Source: Desulfobacteraceae bacterium UBA2771 (GTDB lineage: Bacteria > Desulfobacterota > Desulfobacteria > Desulfobacterales > Desulfosarcinaceae). Taken from it: 61,726 nucleotides of DNA. Positions 56,647 through 61,726 of this stretch are shown one piece after another. Position numbers and translations under genes: made by a program. The stretch lies in the NCBI GenBank assembly GCA_002352605.1, contig DEIP01000005.1, positions 1 through 61,726 of the forward strand. Reading direction: 5' to 3'. Numbering within the stretch: position 1 is the first letter of the stretch; every line of letters begins with the position of its first letter. The notes beneath the pieces were generated by a model, which was not told where the DNA came from, made no database searches, and saw nothing but the letters and a program-made list of their open reading frames with translations.

Positions 56647-56803
56647 GGCCGTCTCCCGGAGTTTCGGATTGGTCTGAACATCGGTGAAAGGTCGTCGATC
56701 ATGCTTGAGTTGATTGGTAATCAGCATATCTTCATGGGCCGGTATTGTCAATGATTACGCATTGACATCGCTTCCGGCGGTTGATAAATAGGTTGGTTCA
56801 AGC

Positions 56804-56828
56804 AAAGGGATTATTCCCTTTTTTTTAT
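56804..56828 (+). terminator. Terminator-like hairpin in the ptsH leader
   Basis: AAAGGGA (56804-56810), loop TTAT, TCCCTTT (56815-56821), then a T run. No plus-strand gene ends here, so it may be a leader attenuator for ptsHI or a remnant. Confidence 0.45.
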
Positions 56829-56927
56829 TTCCGAGGCCCTAACCCGGCAGGCCGGTTTCACCGGACCGTTGCGGGCTTCCTGAATGGGGTGCGATCCATC
56901 AGAATTTAGGCAGACTGTAGGGACAAA

Positions 56928-57200
56928 ATGAAACCTGTCCAATCCAGAACCCTTCGGATCGTCAATGAGCTCGGGCTGCATGCCAGATCCGCAGCCAAGC
57001 TGGCCAAGCTGGCCGGCGAGGCCAGTGGCGGGGTTTGGATTCTGAAAAACGGCAATTCGGCAGACGCCACATCCATACTGGACATCTTGACGCTGGCCTG
57101 TCCCAAGGACGCTGAAATTACCGTCAGTATCGAAGATGAAGTCGATATGAAAACCCTGGAACGTATCGCGGCGTTGGTTCGTTCCGGATTCGGAGAGTAA
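56928..57200 (+). CDS. ptsH: Phosphocarrier protein HPr
   Basis: 90 residues. Phospho-acceptor His18 in ELGLHARSAAKLAKLA; the regulatory Ser region is SADATSILDILTLACP with Ser49 at the Ser46 position. It receives phosphate from Enzyme I, encoded just downstream. No sugar-specific EII gene is in the window, so the pair may serve the nitrogen-type or regulatory PTS. Confidence 0.95.
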   Translation: MKPVQSRTLRIVNELGLHARSAAKLAKLAGEASGGVWILKNGNSADATSILDILTLACPKDAEITVSIEDEVDMKTLERIAALVRSGFGE

Positions 57201-57206
57201 TTGTTC

Positions 57207-58985
57207 ATGGAAGAACGGAAATCCCAGGAAGTCATCCTCAGGGGAATCGGTGGATCCCCCGGGATCTGCATCGGCAAAGCCTACCTCGTGGATAAAGAGG
57301 GGGTGGACGTCGTTAAAAAGTACATCGTCTCAGAAGAATCACTGTCTGCCGAGGTGGGCCGTTTCAAGACGGCGGTGAAAAAAGCCGGTGAAGCACTGCG
57401 TCGGATCATCGACGATACCCCCGAAGAGTTTCGCCAGCACGTACAGATTTTAGAAACCCACGTGGTGGTACTGGAAGACAAGATGCTCTACGACCGGACC
57501 ATCGACATGATCGAGAAGGAGCGGATCAACGCCGAATGGGCGCTGAAAAAAGTGGTTTCCCTGGTCAAACCCAAGTTCGAAAACATGTCCGATGACTACC
57601 TCAAGCAGCGGGCCGAAGACATCACCCATGTGTCGAACCGCATCATGGAAAACCTGGTGGGGGCGGACCCGGTGGACATTGCCCGCATCGATAAGCGGGT
57701 GATCCTGGTGGCGCGGGAACTGTCACCGGAAGAGACCAGTCAGATCAAGCTGGAGCGGATCAAGGGCTTCGTCGCCAATCGCGGCGGCCGGGATTCCCAC
57801 ACCGGCATTATCGCCCGAACCCTTGAAATTCCGGCTGTTTTAGGCGTGGGCAACGCCACCTTGAAGATAAAAAATGACGACATTATCATCGTGGACGGCA
57901 AGGCCGGCACCGTTGTGGTCAACCCCACGGAGCAGACCCTGCTGGAGACCGAGGAACGCCGGGAACGATACGAAATGAAAAAGGCACTGGTGGCCAGAAA
58001 AAGCCATCTGCCCGCCCGGAGCAAAGACGGCATCCGCATTTCGGTCATGGGCAACATCGAACTTCCCGAAGAGGTTGTTTCCGTGCTGGATCATGGCGGT
58101 GACGGCATCGGCCTCTACCGAACGGAATTCCAGTATCTCAGCCGGCCGAATCTACCCAGCGAAGAGATGCTGTTTGAAAACTATAAAGACGTGATCGACG
58201 TGATGGGGAAGCGGCCGGTAACCATCCGGACCCTTGATATCAACGGCGATAAGACGGTGAATTATATCCGGGACAATCAAGAGCGGAATCCGGCATTGGG
58301 GCTTCGGGCCATACGCTATTGCCTTAAAAAACCCGAAATTTTCAAAACCCAGCTGCGGGCCATCCTGCGGGCCGCGGCCTACGGCAATGTCCGCATTCTC
58401 ATTCCCATGATTTCGGGGGTCGAAGAGGTGGAACAGGCCGTCCAACTGCTGGACGAGGCCGCCCAACACCTGGAACAACAGGGGATCGCCCACAACCGGA
58501 ATGTTCCGGTGGGGATAATGATTGAAGTGCCCTCGGCGGTGATCACCGCCGATATTCTGGCTGAAAAGGTTGATTTTTTCAGCATCGGCACCAACGACCT
58601 GATCCAGTATACCCTGGCCATCGACCGGGGCAACCGACATGTGGCCCATCTGTACCAGCCGCTGCATCCGGCGATTCTGCGGATGATCAAGCAAACCTGT
58701 GAAGTGGCCCGGACGGCCGGAATCAAGACTTACATGTGCGGCGAAATGGCCGGCGAGCCCCTTTATGCGCCGATCTTACTTGGCCTGGGTGTGGATGAAC
58801 TGAGCACGAATCCCCAGACCATTCCCCAGGTAAAGGACGCGATCCGGTCCATTGACACCACGGACGTCGGTGATTTCATGGATGCGGTGATGCGCCAAAC
58901 CACCCCCGATGCCGTCGAGGCTTTGGTGGCGGAAAAATACGGCGCCGTCGATGAGAAGGACGATCATCTTAAACAGGAGCATTAG
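57207..58985 (+). CDS. ptsI: PEP-protein phosphotransferase, Enzyme I
   Basis: 592 residues from the ATG at 57207 (GGAGAG just upstream). It transfers phosphate from PEP to its His198 in GGRDSHTGIIARTLEIPAVLG and then to HPr. PEP-binding barrel motifs: GIGLYRTEFQYL, GTNDLIQYTLAIDRGN and the catalytic Cys in TYMCGEMAGEP. Immediately follows ptsH. Confidence 0.96.
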   Translation: MEERKSQEVILRGIGGSPGICIGKAYLVDKEGVDVVKKYIVSEESLSAEVGRFKTAVKKAGEALRRIIDDTPEEFRQHVQILETHVVVLEDKMLYDRTIDMIEKERINAEWALKKVVSLVKPKFENMSDDYLKQRAEDITHVSNRIMENLVGADPVDIARIDKRVILVARELSPEETSQIKLERIKGFVANRGGRDSHTGIIARTLEIPAVLGVGNATLKIKNDDIIIVDGKAGTVVVNPTEQTLLETEERRERYEMKKALVARKSHLPARSKDGIRISVMGNIELPEEVVSVLDHGGDGIGLYRTEFQYLSRPNLPSEEMLFENYKDVIDVMGKRPVTIRTLDINGDKTVNYIRDNQERNPALGLRAIRYCLKKPEIFKTQLRAILRAAAYGNVRILIPMISGVEEVEQAVQLLDEAAQHLEQQGIAHNRNVPVGIMIEVPSAVITADILAEKVDFFSIGTNDLIQYTLAIDRGNRHVAHLYQPLHPAILRMIKQTCEVARTAGIKTYMCGEMAGEPLYAPILLGLGVDELSTNPQTIPQVKDAIRSIDTTDVGDFMDAVMRQTTPDAVEALVAEKYGAVDEKDDHLKQEH

Positions 58986-58989
58986 GCCA

Positions 58990-59451
58990 GTGGAGAAGAA
59001 CCACATCAAAATGGTGGCGGAAAACCGCAAGGCCCGGCACGACTATCACATCATAGACAAATTCGAGGCGGGCATGGTGCTGGCCGGCACCGAAGTCAAA
59101 TCGCTGCGCATGGGCAAGGCCAACCTCAAGGATTCATACGCCCGTATTAAAAACGGCGAGGTTTTCATTTATCAACTGCATATCGGCGCCTATCCATTTG
59201 CCTATTATGACAATCACGATCCCCTGCGTCCGAGAAAGCTTTTGTTGCACAACTATGAAATTAAAAAGCTCTACGGCAAGGTCAATGAAAAGGGGTATTC
59301 GCTGGTTCCGTTGAAACTCTATTTCAGGGCCGGTAAGGTCAAGATCAGCCTGGCCCTGGCCAGGGGCAAGCAGCATCACGACAAACGGGAAACCATTCGG
59401 GACCGCGACCAGAAGCGTGAGCTGGAACGGGAACGAAAAAACAACCGATGA
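58990..59451 (+). CDS. smpB: SsrA-binding protein
   Basis: 153 residues; binds tmRNA to rescue stalled ribosomes. Motifs: ENRKARHDYHIIDKFEAGM, GTEVKSLRMGKANLKDSYA, NYEIKKLYGKVNEKGYSLVP, and the basic tail KRELERERKNNR. A GTG start at 58990 is chosen, with AGGAG ten bases upstream and the usual family length. No tmRNA gene was found close by. Confidence 0.94.
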   Translation: MEKNHIKMVAENRKARHDYHIIDKFEAGMVLAGTEVKSLRMGKANLKDSYARIKNGEVFIYQLHIGAYPFAYYDNHDPLRPRKLLLHNYEIKKLYGKVNEKGYSLVPLKLYFRAGKVKISLALARGKQHHDKRETIRDRDQKRELERERKNNR

Positions 59452-59528
59452 ATCTGGAGGCAAAAGCATACGTATACCCCCCGAGCCGGAAGCGTGGGGG
59501 TTCAGACACGGAAACGTTTAGCAGAACC

Positions 59529-60047
59529 ATGAATCCAAAGCGCACAGACCATCCGAAAAAGCCTCCTGTGTTCACGGGCCCCAGGGAACGACTCAGCCAG
59601 ATGCTGGTTCGCATGCACGCGCTTGAGGGCTCCCCCCACTATATTGCCCTGGGCACGGCCGTGGGCATCTTCGTGTCCATTACCCCCATCATTCCCCTGC
59701 AGACCGTGGTTGCCATTGCCCTGGCCTTTCTGGTTCGGGGGAGCAAATCGGCGGCGGTCCTGGGCACATGGTTGAGTAACCCGCTGACCATTCCAGTGGT
59801 CTATTATGCCAATTATAAACTGGGGTGCACCCTGATGGGGGTTCAGAAAACTTTAGACGGCATCGCCGTTGGTTCTTTTTCCGAACTGATGGAATTGGGA
59901 CTGGAGGTCACCTGGGCCATGATTGTCGGCGGTGTGGTCATCGGGGCAATTCTGGGCCTGGTGGCTTATTTTGTAACCTTCCGAATATTCATCATCATCC
60001 GGCGACGGGCACGGCAGGTCGATACCGATTCAGGGCCAAGGCCATGA
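59529..60047 (+). CDS. DUF2062 membrane protein
   Basis: 172 residues with the DUF2062 pattern: ALGTAVGIFVSITPIIPLQT, a long hydrophobic stretch, TWLSNPLTIPVVYYANYKLG, and a final helix GGVVIGAILGLVAYF. Function unknown; often found near housekeeping genes. Its stop overlaps the start of rsmA (ATGA), so the two are coupled. Confidence 0.88.
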   Translation: MNPKRTDHPKKPPVFTGPRERLSQMLVRMHALEGSPHYIALGTAVGIFVSITPIIPLQTVVAIALAFLVRGSKSAAVLGTWLSNPLTIPVVYYANYKLGCTLMGVQKTLDGIAVGSFSELMELGLEVTWAMIVGGVVIGAILGLVAYFVTFRIFIIIRRRARQVDTDSGPRP

Positions 60048-60910
60048 CGTCGCCGCGGGCCCTGCTGACCGCCTGGAACACCCAGGCCAAAAAGCGGCTG
60101 GGACAGAATTTTCTCAACGACCCCAATGTGGCCCGGGCCATCGTGAACCATGCCGGCATTGGCGGCGACGATATGGTCCTGGAGATCGGCGCCGGTCTGG
60201 GGGCCATTACCGTTCCTGCGGCAAAAATCGCCCACCGGGTAATTGCGGTTGAAAAGGACGGGCGGATCATCGGCTTGCTCAGGGCCGAACTGCTGGCCGC
60301 CGGCATCGATAATGTCGAGATCCGGGAAGCGGATATTCTGCGGATGGACCTGAAAGCGGTCTCCCGTGAGGCCGGCCGGTCGCTGGTGGTTATGGGTAAC
60401 CTGCCCTACAATATTTCGTCCCAGGTCATCGTCCAATTGATCCATGCCGGAAGCCGGATCGACCGGGCGGTGCTCATGCTCCAGAAAGAGATGGCCCAGC
60501 GCATCTGTGCCGGTCCCGGATCCAAGGACTACGGCCGGCTCTCCGTCATGCTGGGGTATTGTGCGGACACACGGATGCTGATGCAGGTGCGGGCGCCCCG
60601 GTTTTTCCCGGCGCCCAGGGTGGATTCCACGGTGGTGGGTATCCGTTTTGCCGACCCGCCGCCTTTCGCGGCCGATGACGAAGCGCTTCTGTTTCAGGTT
60701 GTCAAGGCGGCATTCGGCAAGCGGCGCAAAACGTTGAGAAACGCACTGTCCCATAGCGATCTGAATCTTGAACCATCCACCTGTGAACGACTTCTGGCAG
60801 CGGCACAGATCGATTCCATGCGGCGGGCGGAAAGTCTTTCCGTGTCGGCATTCGTCAGGTTGAGCAACACGATCGGTGCCTATCGAAAGACACTTTTTAC
60901 CGTCGGGTGA
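60044..60910 (+). CDS. rsmA: 16S rRNA dimethyladenosine transferase
   Basis: 288 residues. Dimethylates two adjacent adenosines near the 3' end of 16S rRNA. SAM motif LEIGAGLGAIT, target-base motif NLPYNISSQV and the N-terminal KKRLGQNFLNDPNV are clear. ATG at 60044 overlaps the DUF2062 stop by four bases. Confidence 0.96.
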   Translation: MTSPRALLTAWNTQAKKRLGQNFLNDPNVARAIVNHAGIGGDDMVLEIGAGLGAITVPAAKIAHRVIAVEKDGRIIGLLRAELLAAGIDNVEIREADILRMDLKAVSREAGRSLVVMGNLPYNISSQVIVQLIHAGSRIDRAVLMLQKEMAQRICAGPGSKDYGRLSVMLGYCADTRMLMQVRAPRFFPAPRVDSTVVGIRFADPPPFAADDEALLFQVVKAAFGKRRKTLRNALSHSDLNLEPSTCERLLAAAQIDSMRRAESLSVSAFVRLSNTIGAYRKTLFTVG

Positions 60911-61033
60911 CATGCGAAGACACCATATCCTTCGGGTTGACGACCGACCGATCTATCCTCTCCGGTATCTGAGGCTCGTGAACGATTATCAATCGACGAC
61001 AATTGATTTCGTCCCCAACCCGCCTGTTATTTC

Positions 61034-61726
61034 CTATGGGTCGGGGCGGACTTCGATGGTATGGACAACGATGGCTCCCTGCCGGATCCGCCAGCGTATG
61101 TTCACGTTATACAACCGAATGCCGAAATCCGTTCTGGCGGGCTGCCGGTTAATATAGGCGGGCCTTGGATCGGCACTGAGCACCTGCTTGAGCAGATCGA
61201 CAAAACCGGGATGGTCGTTTTCCAACAGCGTACAGACCTGTCGTGCCCGGTCAGTAAATCCAACGGACAGCGATGGACGGGGTGGACCGGCCGCAAACCC
61301 GCCAACCGCCTCCGGAATGATGTCTGCGTAGGGCAGGTAAGGCTTGATGTCCAGTACGGGGGTTCGATCCAAAAGGTCGATGCCCGACAATTCCAGGAGC
61401 AACTTGCCCTGGTGTCGGCGCATGCCTTCCAACACCACGGCGGACATGCCGATGGGATTGGGCCTGAATCCGGACCGGGTGGCAAAGACGCCGGTTCGCC
61501 GGTTGCCCCCCATTCGGGGCGGACGAACCGTGGGTCGCCATTTCCCTTTTGGGATACCGTGGAAGACGAAAACAAGCCAGAGGTGGGAGAAGGCGTCGAG
61601 GCCCTCGAATGCCTCATCTTGATCATAGGGCGACAGGATTTCCAGCGTGGCGCAAGCGGCGGTTACCAGTCGCGGCTGCCGGGGGATGCCGAATTTTTCT
61701 GTAAAGCACGAGCGGACGATACCGAT
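61034..61726 (-). CDS. trmO: tRNA (N6-threonylcarbamoyl-A37) methyltransferase TrmO/TsaA-like, N-terminus cut off
   Basis: About 230 residues visible; the frame is open to the right edge, so the start lies outside the window. Motifs typical of the TrmO/YaeB (VirR) family: FTEKFGIPRQPRL, DAFSHLWLVFVFHG, GGNRRTGVFATRSGFRPNPIG, LLDRTPVLDIKPYLPYAD. It methylates tRNA position 37. An internal Met at 61513 would give a shortened frame but would remove conserved sequence. Confidence 0.92.
   Translation of the reverse strand: MGIVRSCFTEKFGIPRQPRLVTAACATLEILSPYDQDEAFEGLDAFSHLWLVFVFHGIPKGKWRPTVRPPRMGGNRRTGVFATRSGFRPNPIGMSAVVLEGMRRHQGKLLLELSGIDLLDRTPVLDIKPYLPYADIIPEAVGGFAAGPPRPSLSVGFTDRARQVCTLLENDHPGFVDLLKQVLSADPRPAYINRQPARTDFGIRLYNVNIRWRIRQGAIVVHTIEVRPDP

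Noticed and set aside
56281..56754. Plus-strand frame of 157 codons
   Set aside because: It covers the minus-strand selenoprotein and has no homology-like features of its own.
59478..59502. CCCCC/GGGGG hairpin before the DUF2062 start
   Set aside because: No T run and short stem; it could be chance in a G/C-rich stretch.
60912..61157. Plus-strand 80-codon frame after rsmA
   Set aside because: No recognisable features, and most of it is antisense to trmO.

Overview
The window looks like a chromosomal segment of a strictly anaerobic, probably sulfate-reducing member of the Desulfobacterota (Desulfosarcina/Desulfococcus-like). This is inferred from gene content: a siroheme-decarboxylase (AhbA/AhbB-type) protein of the alternative haem pathway, system II cytochrome c maturation, an octahaem cytochrome with a NapC-type partner, a ferredoxin-thioredoxin reductase catalytic subunit, a sirohaem-type ferredoxin, FmdE, a carbon monoxide dehydrogenase remnant, several sigma-54 activators and a UGA-containing glutaredoxin-like gene. 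There is no 16S rRNA here, so the lineage is an inference.

Layout. 1-12.1 kb: the end of an MFS transporter, then a five-gene glycogen operon (bifunctional debranching enzyme, small CBM48 protein, alpha-glucan phosphorylase, glycogen synthase, branching enzyme). 12.2-19.6 kb: murB; a convergent FTR-catalytic/glutaredoxin pair; a decayed cooS; a sigma-54 activator; and a minus-strand run of sirohaem-ferredoxin, DUF364, molybdopterin-binding and FmdE genes. 19.9-25.4 kb: NapC/NirT cytochrome plus octahaem HAO-like cytochrome, ResB and CcsA, and an Ahb-type protein, i.e. multihaem cytochromes with the machinery that makes them. 25.4-30.8 kb: a lone receiver protein, and ZraP divergent from a ZraSR-type pair with a visible sigma-54 promoter; a MITE-like element; an Hpt protein. 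30.9-41.4 kb: ordinary housekeeping genes (lolA, nadA, SNF2 helicase, yebC, rlmE, radA, PHP phosphatase, MltB).

41.5-45.3 kb is an AT-richer accessory stretch starting at tRNA-Glu(CTC). It holds REP-like repeats, a frameshifted gene remnant, a sigma-54 promoter, a c-di-GMP-I riboswitch whose downstream hairpin buries the ribosome-binding site, and a secreted multi-domain adhesin-like protein. 45.3-54.5 kb: a minus-strand branched-chain-type ABC transporter operon carrying two acyl-CoA synthetases and a universal stress protein. 54.7-56.7 kb: a GAF/PAS/LuxR regulator behind a 72-residue glutaredoxin-like gene with an in-frame UGA (probable selenocysteine) that a standard gene caller would miss. 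56.9-61.7 kb: HPr, Enzyme I, smpB, a DUF2062 protein, rsmA, and a truncated trmO at the edge.

The most notable observations are the unannotated selenoprotein, the sigma-54 plus c-di-GMP riboswitch control of the adhesin, the cooS pseudogene, repeated TGTTAC boxes in front of both cytochrome operons, and two uncharacterised palindromic elements.
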